A stretch of 64,000 bases of DNA. It comes from Membranipora membranacea (taxonomy: Eukaryota; Bryozoa; Gymnolaemata; Cheilostomatida; Membraniporidae). The stretch lies in the NCBI GenBank assembly GCA_914767715.1, contig OU612069.1, positions 11,777,387 through 11,841,386 on the forward strand, written 5' to 3'. The position numbers and the translations under genes were made by a program. The first letter of the stretch is position 1; the number at the start of each line of letters is the position of its first letter. The notes under the pieces were generated by a model that was not told the DNA's origin, did no database searches, and saw only the letters and a list, made by a program, of their open reading frames with translations. This document shows positions 13,058 to 26,818 of this stretch, piece after piece.

Positions 13058-16000
13058 ATGTCAGCCCCCAGGACCACAAGAAGAAGGCCTGGTGCAGGGA
13101 ATCAAAACCTGCCTGACAACACTCAGGAGATCCCTGTCAGGTTCAGTGAAAGGTAAAGTTTGTGCTACAAAATTGTTAGTAAAATCATATAATTGCAGAT
13201 ATATTTGATCCAGTTTTAAAGCTCTGAAATGACAGATGACTGATCAATTCTTCTGAATTAATTAATTACTGCTGATGATGAGGAGGATAATTATTTATAT
13301 ACATTAATATATATAATAATAATGATTATAAAGTAGTCACTATTATTCATCACAGACATACATACACATATTCAGTCAGTATATGTCTCTTCCCTTGTCT
13401 ATTACATCCATTCATCAGGAAATTGGCCATCTCCAGATTATACCCATGGAATCAGTTCGTTCCACAAAACTTGTTCATCATTCATTGCTACCCCTCAATC
13501 ATCATTCATGGGTTTCTGGGACTTACTTACATGTCTTTTCTTTGTCAATGTCCAGTGGTTGATACTGGACATTGCCGAAGTAAAGGCATGTTAGTCCCAG
13601 GGGCCCATACCCACAATTAAGTGTCGCCTGTGAAGTTGACATATCAAGACTTGTAACAAGACAAGGCAGTTCTGTAATTAGCATGTTAGCTTCTCTAGAG
13701 TAAATCAACGTTTTGTGTTTGTTTTCTAGCACAGCGCCATGGAATGGACCAACCTGTGTGTCATCTGTGTGGGCACCCAAAGTGAACACAGCATTCAAAC
13801 TTCTATTGTCATTCCGTCTCACTTCAGCGGTGTGGAGTAATATCTCTGACTGCGATGAGACGTACAACTACTGGGAACCCGTAAGTACATTACAGGGCCA
13901 ATGCTTAGGAAAAATAGTAGGGGAGGCGAAAGTCCGAGGCGAGTCAGAAGCATCACCAGTAAGCTCCTTCCCGAGAAATCTGAGGCATATATTAAGCAAA
14001 TGGGTTATTCAATTATAGTGTTTTTATGCCACTGTATTTAGCTTTCTAGGGGAGGCAATGCCTCCCTGCTTCCCCTAGAATTACGGGTCTGCATTAAGAA
14101 GGCTATTACTTGACCGTGGCACAATAAGAATAATATAAACTAGGTGTTAGATAAAGATAATACTTGTTGTATCATGACAAAGGTAATTATTGTCTTATCT
14201 CCATTTAATACATTCTGTTAGGGATTGTAGCCTAATGGGGTTCATATTGGCCTACTCAGACTGAATTCGGCAATCGGTACATAATCTTTGCATCAATGAG
14301 TCAAATTGTTGTCAATAACCAAATAATGCTAGGCCTACCACTACCTTGGATTTGAGATTATGGCAAGTCCAGTTACTAAGGTTGAGTTTGCATAAAAATT
14401 GCAAATTTTTAGGCCCACTACATTTTTGGAAAACATTGCTTTTTGCCATATACAAGGCTGTCAGTTGGATCTTATTCCTTTCAATTCATATCCATCATAT
14501 TGTTTTATTCATTACAGGCATATTTTATGCTGTACGGTAAGGGATTTCAGACCTGGGAATATGTACCTGAGTATGCTATCAGATCGTATGCCTATATACT
14601 GCTGCATATTCTACCCATCAGGTTTCTTAGCATATTCACAGAGCCTGAAAAGGTAAGCTTATGACCACCCACCCACAGTCCCCTGTTTTAAATGTTTGCT
14701 AGCTAAACAGCATTGTAAGTTATTAGGTATGGCTATTGGGATGTGTGCCACTTTGAACCCACATATGATATTTGTATATTAATTATGGTATGTCAACATG
14801 ATTATCCTGTAGGGATTACGTTAGAAACTCCTTTATTTCTACGTCTTACTTCTATAGATTAGGTAAAAACACATCATGGAGTGATCAACAAAGTATCAAT
14901 TCAAGCGAGGTTATTGTGTATTATAATGTCAAACCTGTAATTTATTAAAATTGGACATACCAGCAATGTTACATAGTGGCCTATGTTTTGAGGGTAGTAG
15001 TAAGTTGTGGTTGGCAAGCGGAACCTAGTATTACTGATTTATGATGTCCTATAAACCATTAGTTACTTTCACTGTTACCTTTAGTTGTATGTCTGGCGGA
15101 ATTCACGTTGCCATGGCAACCTACCTTTTCATCGTATAGCATTTCCCCTATACCTTGTTGAAGTTATGAAAAATATCTCAGTGATATTTTCATCGAATGA
15201 ACACTTTGTAATTGGTTACCTTTAATACTTTAATTTTGATGCTATTATAGATAGCTGTGTTCTATTTGATGAGATGCATGCTGGCTGTCTTCTGTGCTAT
15301 ATCAGAAACCTATTTCTACAGGTGAGACCGATATTTGCATCACAACATTTAGTGACCTATACTGTAATATCCATAATTATTAATTATGTATTATTATTAT
15401 TCTTTTTTTCCCTCATACTCATGATGACATGATGGGACAAATAGTTCATTAATATAAGATTTATCCTCTCTCTGACATTAAGGGGACAACTCCTAAGAAA
15501 TAACTTTGTCGTCTTGAAATGATTTGATTGATTACACAATTTGTTATAGATGTGGAATTTGTTGATTTCAACAAAGTCCAACATTTATATGTGTACAAAT
15601 TCATTCATGAATGCTGATGTTGCTCACTCTGGAGCTTGGGTTGACCAATATTATTTGCTTTCTTGGAAACATGGGTTAATAAGGAATAGTATTAGAGCTA
15701 TCTGAAAAAAGCGATCCCCTAATCAGTCTATATTCAACTTGAAATATGTCATGAGACATCGCTAGTGTTACCTAAATTTACTTTCCTGTGATTGCAGAGG
15801 AGTATTGGCACACTTTGGAGCGTCAGTAGCTCGTCTCACTCTAGCCTTTCTACTGCTGAGTACTGGAATGTTTATATCGGCGTCTGCCTTTCTACCCAGC
15901 AGCTTCTCTATGTATATGACTATGATATCTATGGCTGCCTGGTACAGTGGTCATTTACCTGTAAGTTTATACCCTGATATTGTTTATTACTTTGAATTAT

Positions 16001-19000
16001 GAATTAATTTTGAATTAATGAAACTAAGCAAGCCCCCAAATAATATATTTATATGCTACGTTGAAACTAGTTTGTTGCATACCCAAGTTTATGTATGCTT
16101 TGGTGTGCATTGGTTTCTGGATACCAAAATAGGCCAAATATAAGGGTCAGAATTGGGAACCAGCTGAAGTACTTGTTCAGCAATGCCAGGGCATTGAAAT
16201 TTGCACAACCTACCTGGAACCTGTAAAAAGGATGCGCTATATACCCTACAAGATGGAACCTTAAACTTATAAAGTTCTTAAACTAAAAGTTGTGATGCGG
16301 TTGTCCGCTTTGCTAACGTTCTTCTCAATCAATATTTCTTTGTTGTAGATTGCGATATTTGCTACTGCAGTGAGCACCTTCCTAGGATGGCCATTTGCAG
16401 CAGTTTTAGGGTAAGTTTCTCCGATATTGTCAAATTTGTTTTGTCGATAAAAGTTGAGTTGTCCTCTTACAGGTGTTTGGGCAATGAAAATGAAGTTTTG
16501 CAAGGCTTAATGATGAAATTAATACAGCATAAATACTATTTGAGATAGTAGTTTATGTTGAAGACCAAATGTTCAATTTCTCTTTGGCTAGGATGAAATC
16601 ACTTTTTTAAGTCGAGTAACAAATTTTATAGCGATCAAACCTGTTCAAGATCATTCATTATCCCATAGCACCACAACATCTGGCCGGATGATTTTCTTAG
16701 TTAGAGGCAGCTCCAAGGGAAACAAACCCTGAACTTATGTGTTGCAGTGAACAGAATACAATAGCAGAGGACAGAAACTGAATTGATTGTTGTTTTCCCT
16801 ATGAAAATATGTTGCATACAACAGTAATGATTGACTTTATTCTTGTTTCTTTTAGACTGCCGATAGCCCTAGATCTTGTGATCAGACGTAATAGGTTCAG
16901 ACTATTTCTGAGCTGGAGTATAGGAGCTGTTGTAGTAATACTTATACCTATGGTGTATTATGACTCTACTATGTTTGGTAAACTAGTCATCGCTCCGCTG
17001 AATATCGTCATGTATAACGTTATGACATCACATGGCCCGGACCTATACGGTGAGTATCGAATCAACATTGCTTTGTTCCTATTATTATCATTACTGTGCT
17101 GCTTCTGATAATTCTGACTTGATATACAGACAGCGCGCTAGTGATGCCTGAAGTCCCCTTTTCTATTGTCAAAATAAGACATACTCGTCATGCTATGTGG
17201 TTAATTTTTGTTGCACTGGATTTGGTACCTCAAACTCAAAGATTGATTAATTTTATTCTTGTTCTACTCAATCTAATCAGATCATTAGGCCAATAAGGGA
17301 GGAGGGGCAACCAAAATTTATCCAAATCAAACAATTAAATAGCCCAAACCCCTTGAACAATGCTGACACTGTCGCGAGTCCAAGCCTACCCTATCAGGTT
17401 TCTCCTAGTAGCAGGGGATAATTCTTGAAGGCGAAAATTATATAATATAAAAATTAGTTTCGATTGAAAATTAGTTTGTTTTGTTTCAGGTACGGAGCCT
17501 TGGACTTTCTACTTTATGAACGGATTTCTGAACTTTAACTTTGTCTTCCTACTGGCTCTTCCAGTAGGTCTCATAGTTTTACTCAGCCAGAAACTCAGCG
17601 GACTCAAATTCCCAGGTAAAACAGGGTATAGATATTAAGTATCCTTCTCTCCATTATGATGTCACATTCACATTACAAGAATCAATCACTTCCTGTTCAT
17701 TGTGATATCATAATGCAGAGAATGAGAGTTCTTGCAAAATTGTACTCAATAAATGAAGACAACCACCTTATAATTGCAAACTGAATGGTTCTGGGATTAA
17801 AGGAAAAATCTTTAAAGGAAAACAATCTGCATCAGAACAAGAATTTTTTCAGTTTGTCCCAAGGTGCCAGTCCCTGAATATCCCTTATTATTCACAAATT
17901 AACTTATAATATGTCAATCAAACTTCATCTCTAGAGAGACAACCATTACATAACTTGCCACAAACAAAAGAAACAGAAAGAGGAAAACATGTGAAAGTGA
18001 ACTCATAATGTTTATATTTGACAGGAATACCACATTACCTGACACTGTTACCCATGTATATATGGATGCTGGTATTCTTTACACAACCTCACAAAGAGGA
18101 AAGATTCTTGTTCCCAATCTATCCACTAATCTGCCTCAGTGCTGCAATGTCTTTGGACCATTTACAGGTAAAAGAAACTCAGTCACCTGTGCAGTTGATC
18201 AATATTTATGTTGAATGGCAAAGGCACTTTCATACTGTGACATTTATGGACAACTAAAAATTAAATTACAAAGCAGTAAGGAATTATTTTTTCATTGTTA
18301 AGGAGAGGGTAACTCCATACTCCTTTCTAACTATTATGCCTGAGCAACCTTGGCCCTTTTAGGAAAAGGACTGATATGAGTGCTGAACCAAAAGACAGCT
18401 TATAACTCCAATGAAATGTAAAGTTTTTATTGAATAACTAAAGGATACTCTACAAAATCACTGTACTATGGCTGAAGATCACTGCCTAATAAAGGAATTA
18501 TCATGGCGTCATCGTTGTTATCTTGTTCATCTATGTCTAGATTATTTCGTATTGTAGAGAATATTTTCCCACATAGTAGGATTTATGCGTCACTACACAG
18601 ATTTCTTACCTGCTGTACCTCTTAGTGTGGTTATAGTCACTGGTATCGTCTCATTCTCTAGAATATTAGCTCTCTATCAAGGTAAGTAATTAGTTACTAC
18701 CCTAGATGTATAACCAACTGCTGTTACTTTAATGGGATTTTAGATGTTTCCTCTGTGGCTCACAGTAATAATATAATAATAATAATAATAATAATAATGA
18801 TAGATATGTATTTATTTAGTAATATATAGTAAAAGATAGTAATATATTGTAATAGATAGTAATAGATAGTAATATATAATAATAGAAGTTACTTACATAA
18901 TCTAGCATGCCTTGTCCCCATGATGCGTCACTCAGAAGTTGCGGATACTTGGTCAGTCACATTCTAACTTCCACATCCATCTATCAATGCCTTGTCATTT

Positions 19001-22000
19001 AGACTGTGTAGTTTCATGGATAGATGCTTATGCAAACTGCAATATTTTTGACTTTCTTGGTTCAATATGTGCTTTGAATTACGCTGATGAATGATGTTAT
19101 AATTAAATTTTAATGTTTATCACTAAGTGATCCATAAATTTGATTATATTAATGAAAAATATGATACATTCATTTTACGGCCTGATATCTGTGGAGTTTT
19201 GTATTTGTATTTGTAGCACTCTGCTTTCAATCTTAGTTAATGCTGTTGATATATTCATATCTATCACAGGTTACCACGCCCCGATAGAAGCGTACACTTA
19301 CCTAACTAATATATCAGTGACACCATCAATACATAGACTGAGAGCACAAAGTGTGGCCTATGTGTGCACTGGTAAGGAGTGGTACAGATACCCCTCCTCT
19401 TTCTTCATGCCAACTGACAAGTAAGAATATCAGGCTTTTTGATGAAAATTGAAACTATTCAACATTCTCTGTTATTCCCGGGTAGTTTAAGGTAGAGACA
19501 CAGGGGCCAGCAAATATTGACTTTCTATACACTGTTGGAAAACTGCCGAGCTACTGAAGGTTAACAGCTTAAAATGTGATTGGATAACGTTGCTTCATTT
19601 TATCAAAGAAATGAGGCTGGAAAGGCTGTTTTTAGCAAAGTCGATGGCTGAGCTAATTTGATCGCTAGAAATTTCAAAACAGGTTATATTTATTCGTAGA
19701 TATATAGTTCATCCTAGTTTTTGTAGCCCGGCAGCTTCCCAACAGTGTATAGAAAGACGATATTTCCTGACCCCTTTGTCTCTATCTCATTACATGATTA
19801 TTTGAGAATTTTATCAAGATATCCTGGGTGGTTTTATCCTACGATGGTGGTCATGGTTTGTAGTTGAGAAGGGTAGTGCTTCGGATTGGGATGTTCCCTT
19901 CCCTTTCACCTGTAAAAGTGTGCGACAACTCTTTATATAGAGTATGCACAGGATAACAATTTCTCACCTTATTCCTGCAAGTGTTAGACACTTATTTGTC
20001 CCGTATCTGACAAGTCTCCCATTTTGGTAGGGAGCCTCCCAGTTTTTAGGGGTATTTTCCACCTCCTCCTTATCTCCCTATTTCCTCCCTTTTTTCAGCT
20101 TCCTTCACCTAGATGACTTTTTAAGCTTCTCGTTGCAAGAAAAACTATGTTTTCCTACCCCCGCAGTACATATACCTATATATAATTGCCTATTAACATA
20201 CTATCTCTCCTCGTTCGTATAAATTGCAACAAAATAGTTTGTAAAATCAGGTAAAATTACGCATTTCATAATACGAACGCTCTAGTTTTGGCTCAAAATA
20301 AATGACAACAAGGGCCAAATTAGACCTTCACTGCTGGACACGCAGAGTGGTACTCCGGGTCGGGAGTTCGTCCACGGGGACCTCCTGATTTCTGGGTCTA
20401 CCAACTTGTCATGTATGATTGTCCCTCAAATAGTTTATAAATATTGATTTATACATCTTTAGGTGGAGTTTGAGATTCTTAAAATCAGAGTTCAGAGGTC
20501 AGCTACCAGGGCGTTACAGAGAGGACCTTCCCTTACAGAGAGCTACTAGTATAGAGAGACCTGATGAATTTAATGATATGAATAAGGAGGAAGAGAGCAG
20601 ATACGTAAGTGGTCAGAGCATAAGAATCATGTTGTCAAGTGCCTGTGGTTTGCCGGGTACATTTAATTAATTGATTGAGTTGTATTATTTACATACAATA
20701 TCACAGAGTAAGGATACATCCTTACTCTGTGACGATATCATGTGACAGCTCCCATCATATTTCAGTTATACATCAAATTGTTGTAAACTGTTAAAAAAAT
20801 AATTAAAGAAACTGGGCTGACATTTAGTGGTACGGCAGCGTCTGGGCCTGAATTTATGGGCATTGCGAGAGGATGATTTGGCTGTTGTAAGCCGGTACAT
20901 CCACCCTAGCAAATCCATACTGAAAATGGCTGGCCCTTTATCCCGAAGTCTTACAAACTGATTTTGGGAATGACTTGTTAACCACAGGTACATTCCATCT
21001 TATCACATCACATATGTATTGAAAGAAAATGGGATTAAATCATTAGCTGATGTCTGACTATGTTTTATTAGGCTCTATCGCACCCACCTGTTATTGCTGT
21101 AGGCCTGTCACTTTTGAACAGCAACCACTATAAAATTAATAAATCATTTTAGCTTGCTGCTTTGCTGCAGTATTCCATGGTCATTGTTTTGGTTTCCAAT
21201 CTCCAAAGGCCTGAATTGTTTATCGCCAGCCATGATATAGCTACGGAAAACAATAGTCAATCCCTATGTTGAAAGTTGTATGTTCTCATTTTGCAGACAG
21301 ATGAATTGGGATGTCACTATATTATAGATTTAGACATCGGTACATCTTCTCCAAGAGAACCTGATTACTCTAAAAATCCAGAGAGATTCAAACTATTACA
21401 CACCATACCATTCCTAAATCATGATAAGTAAGTCAAACTAGAACTCAGACTATCCAGAGAACTCAGACTATCCAGAGAACTCAGACTATCTTCAGAACCC
21501 AGCCTGTCCAGAGAGTACAGAATATCCTGAGACCAGAGGCTAGCCCAGACCATCCAGATAGCCCAGACTATCCAGCTAGCCCAGTCTATCCCCTACATCA
21601 AGTTTGAGCCCAGTTGCCTGAATTTAGAATCACCTCCCAGTAGAAAAGGCGTGATCAGGAAATTTTGAACAAATTTGATCAAAGTTGATGTAGAATATAC
21701 TCGACACGCCGCAGAATGAAAATTTTAAATATCCCCTTTGAGTTAAAGTAAAGGATCCAGGATCAGTGATCAAATTTAAACATCAATATCATGGTCTACA
21801 ATCATTGATTGCTCAGGGAATGATGTTTCAAGATACTCCATGATTTTGAATGATTACCATCATGTGGATTTGATGGCTTGAATGTTATCTTCATATCGAA
21901 CTTTGGTTCCTTCAGAAGACAATGGATCATTCTTCCACTGCAACGTATTGCACTTTGTCTGTTCGGCACCCAAATGATTTATACATTTAATTAGAGACAA

Positions 22001-22660
22001 ACGCAATGGACCCTCATTTTGTGGTTTTAGGATTGATTGGGTTTTGCTAATTTTAACCCCAATTCACATGAATCTCATCTCAAATAATCTCTTTGTGGTC
22101 ATGTTACTGGCTCTCTGACACAACTTGTAAAATACAATGCCTGGCCACGGTATCTGCTTATGTTTAACAAGGAGTTAGTGGATATGATCATCTGGTTTCT
22201 GAGACGAAAGAACCAATGCAATATCTTTAGCTATCAATAGCATGGGTTCAGTAATGGACAATAAACAAATCATTAGTCTGTGAGGGACAAGTGAATATGT
22301 AACGCATACTCTTTGAATCTGTTAGCTTCCCCCTCTCCCTTTTGGGACGTTTTTACAAAATTTTTGTTGCCATGCTTGCTTCAAATGCCGACAATATGTT
22401 GTGACTAAGACCTGAGTGTACGCCAAATTGTAAAATAGCTTCGATACTTTTGTCTTTTTTTTCAAATCTCCCCTTCTTTCTTTCTCTATTTTACTAAATT
22501 TATTGTTTGTTTATATTTCAGATCTCACAAGCTGTACAGAGCATTCTATATACCATTTCTGAGCGAGCAACATTGTGTGTATGGTCAATATAAGATATAT
22601 CAGGCTAGACGACCCCCACCCAAACCTGCAGCACAACCGAATCCAGCAAAAAATAACTAA
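13058..22660 (+). CDS. ALG9: Alpha-1,2-mannosyltransferase ALG9
   Basis: This ER-membrane GT22-family enzyme adds alpha-1,2-linked mannose from dolichol-phosphate-mannose to the lipid-linked oligosaccharide for N-glycosylation. Fourteen exons: 13058-13152, 13730-13880, 14518-14652, 15251-15321, 15798-15960, 16349-16410, 16856-17049, 17490-17615, 18025-18167, 18558-18681, 19270-19420, 20463-20604, 21297-21427, 22522-22660. They sum to 1827 bases, 608 residues plus stop, close to the usual 610. All borders are GT-AG. Family landmarks are the luminal first loop DCDETYNYWEP with catalytic acidic residues, GFQTWEY, STGMF..SAFLPSSF, GKLVIAPLN, HGPDLYGTEPW, the GT22 signature HKEERFLFPIYPL, GKEWYRYPSSF, and SEFRGQLP. 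Many hydrophobic segments fit a multi-pass enzyme. The N-terminus is Arg-rich and the C-terminus Pro/Ala/Asn-rich. Repeats lie only in introns. Nothing suggests damage. Confidence 0.96.
13893..14092 (+). mobile_element. MITE-like dispersed repeat, copy 2
   Basis: Same family as 5324-5557: starts with GGGCCAATGCTTAGG and GTAGGGGAGGC, ends with TTTCTAGGGGAGGC...TTCCCCTAGAATTACGGG. It lies in ALG9 intron 2, just 12 bases after the donor, and has no coding content. Confidence 0.65.
18775..18890. repeat. AT-rich microsatellite
   Basis: A run of AAT triplets is followed by about ten imperfect copies of AGATAGTAAT, all in the ALG9 intron after exon 10. Confidence 0.85.
20701..20732. repeat. Perfect 15-bp hairpin
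   Basis: The arms TCACAGAGTAAGGAT and ATCCTTACTCTGTGA pair perfectly around a 2-base loop in the ALG9 intron after exon 12. The compact shape suggests the ends of a deleted inverted-repeat transposon; no function is implied. Confidence 0.75.
21428..21595. repeat. 17-bp minisatellite
   Basis: Imperfect tandem copies of a unit like CAGACTATCCAGAGAAC begin right after the donor of ALG9 exon 13 and run for about 165 bases. They diverge towards AGCCCAGACTATCCAG. Confidence 0.75.
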
Positions 22661-23259
22661 AACCTATAGTCTCTGCATTCAACGACGAGTTTATGAAGTC
22701 ACCTGACTGCATGCATGTCATCAATGTTGACACAAGTTTATGAATGCTTCCAGATAGACTTTTGATTTTGAGTCATTGATAATCCTGGTTTGGGAGGGGG
22801 GGGGGGTACTGACACTGTACCATAGGATATGATAGTCTTTGGTGGAACCCTGTCTACTTGGTAATGGGATAGTAATGTTATGGCGTCATTGATGACTCAA
22901 TCGCTTTGCTTATAACACTACTATATGATATCCAGAAAAAATAGAACGCAATAGTTTTAGTCATTTTGTTATTTTGTTAAGGTGCTAGGCTAACCATACT
23001 CCAAGTGCTCGCTTGTTATGTTGGAATCTCATTGAGGGAAACCCACTTTGTTCATGCTTTTACAGCCATTCCAATAATGAATCAAATTCAGTCGTGATTT
23101 GTACATTTATTTTTCAAGTTGATGTAATAATTTTGTACCAAATCTCGCCAATTATATTGCAAGGCATAACATTCCCATCACTGCTTGCGACGTAAAGTTA
23201 CTTTTTTTCTAAACCCTGGTATAGTGGTTAGTTTCTACTGTGAATCAGCTTGTGATAGC

Positions 23260-23265
23260 AATAAA
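23260..23265 (+). terminator. ALG9 poly(A) signal
   Basis: An AATAAA hexamer lies 600 bases after the ALG9 stop codon, followed by AT- and GT-rich sequence, and is the first strong candidate for cleavage and polyadenylation. Confidence 0.55.
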
Positions 23266-23797
23266 CTGCAATGAACACAAATGAGTTTTTTACCGCAATG
23301 CAACTCCCTGCTGAAATTCTAAAGCTGTCAACAGTCTATAAAATGTGCACAGAGACCAGATCAGCTGGGAATTCCTAAGAAATGCATCATGGGATATGTT
23401 GTGACATCATCAACGTTATAAATATTGGTGCAATGACTTTATAATCGGAAGAATAATATACACATGTACAGGGTACACTATCAAAAGTTCAACACAGAGC
23501 ATGAACCAGCATCATGTATGCCGAGTTACTGGAATACTCTCACTGAGGCTGCATAAACAATTAATCTAAAATCTGCTGCTGCTATTATTGACAATTTCCA
23601 CTCAACTATGAAAATTACTGGTAGTTGATTTTGATTTGCTGCCTTGAATTGGAACCTATGTACGCGACTTGGATCACAAGTGCGCAAAAAACCGCATGTG
23701 ATGCATGATCATGCAATTACCTCTCATGCACTTGGAAAGGATCCAAAAGGCAGAATCAAATAAGATAGCCAGCACGTAACCTTAGCAACACACTATA

Positions 23798-24036
23798 GGA
23801 GGAGGTGGCTCAGTTGGTTAGAGCGCGGCAAGTGTTGAAGATCGTAGGTTCGACTCCCTCTGCAGTCCATCCTCTACTGGGGATTGGTTGGCCCCCAGGT
23901 GTGCTCCGACCTGCCTGCAAATAGAGCAAATTGGATCAGATATTGCGGCTTCGCCAATGTGGCATTAGAATTTCGCCGCCCATGCTTCGGGATGCCTCGG
24001 GATATGACATCTGATTTAAATCAATTTTTTTCAATC
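23798..24036 (+). mobile_element. tRNA-derived SINE (family A), plus-strand copy
   Basis: A tRNA-like head (GTGGCTCAGTTGGTTAGAG as A box, GGTTCGACTCCC as B box) is followed by the same tail as 11030-11280, through GGCCCCCAGGTGTGCTC and CCGCCCATGCTTCGGGATG. The anticodon arm is shortened compared with a real tRNA. Confidence 0.85.
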
Positions 24037-24210
24037 GACCAACAAATCTAGGGTCACAAGACCTGCCAGATATATAGGAAGTTGCCAAATCTGTTTGTGT
24101 ACAAAATTATTGATAAAAGGAAGGCAGTTACCTTTGCGCAACATCTTATTTCAGTGAAGGAAGGCAAGTTGTAGGTAGGTAGAGATAACTACAAGTTTTG
24201 ATCAAATGAT

Positions 24211-24860
24211 GTTATGTTATACCAGGGAGGGTGGGATCCCACCCTCCCTGGTTATACCAAAGAGTTATACTAACTCCTTGGCAATACAAAAGGTGGTTTT
24301 TTTGTTGAGTCGTTGATTTTCCTGGTTGCTTGAATCGAGAAATATACTATTATATAGTATGGTATAAACAGGGAGGGTATAAATAGGATGTAGCTCATTA
24401 ATACGTACAAACTCATTGGTATCGGTAAAAGATTTTGGCTGTGTCCTGCAAATAAATGACCTACAGTCTAGCTAGTCATATATCTTTGACCAACTGGCTT
24501 CTTTTTGTAATAGATATTTGCAGCTAATCAGAGAACTCCCTCTTCATTGAGCTAATATCGTCATATATATTGTTGTAACAATGTAACCAATGAACTACCT
24601 CTAGTTCATTGTTGTAACCAAGGAGTAACAGCGAAAATCCCCTGTTACTCCTTGGTATAACATATGTAAGGCTGTCTTGACTCTTGACAAGCTTTGTCAA
24701 GACATGACATGCTAGCTAGTATCATATTATTGTAAAAAAAAGAGATATTTTGCTAAGCGAACATTTTCTCAGGAGCTTTTGATGTTTGGAGTGTCACTCA
24801 TATTTTGATTATGTTATATCAAGGAGTAATTGTTACTGTTACTCCTTGGTTATATCTTTT
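24211..24860. repeat. Cluster of palindromic MITE-like elements
   Basis: At least four palindromes lie within 650 bases. A perfect 30-base one (CCAGGGAGGGTGGGATCCCA...) flanked by TTATA/TATAA sits near 24223-24252. Arms ACCAAGGAGTAACAG / CTGTTACTCCTTGGT lie at 24617-24631 and 24642-24656. A third is at 24814-24856 with TATATCAAGGAGTAA arms, and CTTGACAAGCTTTGTCAAG lies near 24692. Their outer sequences share the form (G)TTATA(C/T)CA(A/G)GGAG, pointing to one family of short inverted-repeat transposons inserted in and beside each other. Confidence 0.65.
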
Positions 24861-26443
24861 GGTCAGTGCTCTGTGGTTAGCAGTCATAGACAGTCAGTAG
24901 TCTAACTAAACTCCCAATTTAGACCAAAATAACCACAATCTGGGCACCTCGAAAACCAGTAGTATTGATGCCTGATGACAGTTTTTCCTGATGGATGGCC
25001 GGTCACTTACACTGACTACGTAATAACATTTGGCGCATGCTCTCTGGCAGCAGGGCATATACGGCCAGTCAACTTAGTGAAATTCTATTTTAGTACATAT
25101 CTCTATATTTCTCAATCCAGGGATCAAAATGTTTTTAATACATCACTAGCCTTCTCACGCAGCCACAAAACATTTATTGTTGATATCTTGACATAGCCAT
25201 TCTCCATGATTTGTTAGATTTCTGTAACTTCTTGCCCGGCTTCTTGCCTGGGTATTCCCTCTGCCTACCAAAATTTCATTTCAAATTTAATTGTTGATGA
25301 CTCGGCAGTCAGCACAATAACTCCCAGAGCTCAGATTCCGCTTTTTGGTGAGGTGCACAATTAATATCAAACTGAACCAAAAAGCACTAAATTTTAATTG
25401 AATCAGATATTTCGCTCTGTCTTTCCAGCAGGCGAGTGTGACGTTGAGTGTTCTAGTCGGGCAGTCTCTGTTCTAGCTTTGTGCTATCTGACTGTCCCAT
25501 CGCCGTTTAACTTTTTATATACCTTTAATACCGGTGTACTTATTCTGGTTTTTATAGTAAGCAATAAACACATGAAAAAAAAGAAATAAAAAGATTTACA
25601 ATACTCTCTGATGCTCATTTGTGAATTATCTAGACCTAGAGCTCCTGGGCAAAAATAAACGTGCTGTCTGGTCACTTCATTTGCATTTCAGGCATTGACC
25701 ACTCATGAAAAATCTGTTCGATTGTTGTGGAGGCAAATAATCATCATCACAGGCCATTAGCGATAATCACCGGTCACCCAATGGTCACTCAATCATAGAG
25801 GCTACCCTATTTGGGGCCTTTGCCCTAGATTTTTGACAACTTGTCTTCATAAACATTATCATGATACAACAGCTGATCATGCATTTCCTTCATGTACACT
25901 TGGGCCACTATAGGGGATTATAAAGAAGGGGTTAATTTGGGTCCTGTGGTATTGTAACAATTATTTGCAGAGAGATAGGATTATTGTTAGGGCTGTGTGT
26001 TTAGAATTTAGAGTGTCATTTGTTGTTGTGTTATCTGTTTGCCAATTTTGGGTCAAACAGCTCAGTTTAAATGATTTTCAACAGAGAGAAGGCAAAGATT
26101 TGATCGAGTGAGTTGGATTTTCTACTACATACTTGCTAAGGTGAGAACTGGCATTTGAATTGGACATTTTTTTACTTTTAATTCCCTTTTGTCTGAGACA
26201 TTTCCCTTGAATAACTTGTTGGAATGAATAGTCTAAACTCTAAACGATGACACAAAACTGTTGATGACACGCTTTGAGCTTTTTTCAATGTGAGGATGTA
26301 CTATTTCTTACCAGGGTTGTTTTAAGTATACTGAAGGGGCAATCTGTGATAGCTGTTGGCTCCTTGCTTCTTCCAAATTCTTCATCGCTGGATAAAACTT
26401 ATCTTCTGAGTGAATTATTTGGGTGAAAATGCTTGATTGAAGG

Positions 26444-26503
26444 GCAGGAAAGTTGGGGTTAGCGAAACGAGCAGCAGGAAAGTTGGGGTTAGCGAAGCCA
26501 GCA
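26444..26503. repeat. Two-copy 30-bp tandem duplication
   Basis: The unit GCAGGAAAGTTGGGGTTAGC plus ten bases occurs twice in a row, with few differences. Confidence 0.8.
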
Positions 26504-26776
26504 TTTGGTTCACACAGCCATTCTCATTCTTGTAGCACCGTTCCTATACTGTATATTAATTGTGGGTTCTTTAGAAGATGGGGACGATATCTTAATGGGT
26601 TACAGTTCATTTTCTATGCATTGAGATCAATTTTTGAGGAAAAAAATAATTTCCGCATTTGCCCAAAAAATTATTTTTATCACTGGATTTTTACCATAAC
26701 ACTCATATGATACAGTGGTGATGTCTCAATGTCTTTCCAGTAGTTTTTTTTAGCATCATCATGAAATTCAATGTGA

Positions 26777-26818
26777 AAAACGATTTTCCGCATTTTCGAA
26801 AACGCGGAAAATCGTTTT
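26777..26818. repeat. Perfect 15-bp stem hairpin with extra half-copies
   Basis: The arms AAAACGATTTTCCGC and GCGGAAAATCGTTTT pair perfectly around a 12-base loop that is itself nearly palindromic. A further related half-copy (TGATTTTCCGCGTTTTCC) follows to about 26850. Confidence 0.7.

Noticed and set aside
23798-23870. Second tRNA gene on the plus strand
   Set aside because: The anticodon arm is shortened and the SINE tail follows.
24975-25196. 73-codon plus-strand frame in the ALG9-PPP1R3 spacer
   Set aside because: No family resemblance, no splice context and a composition like its surroundings.
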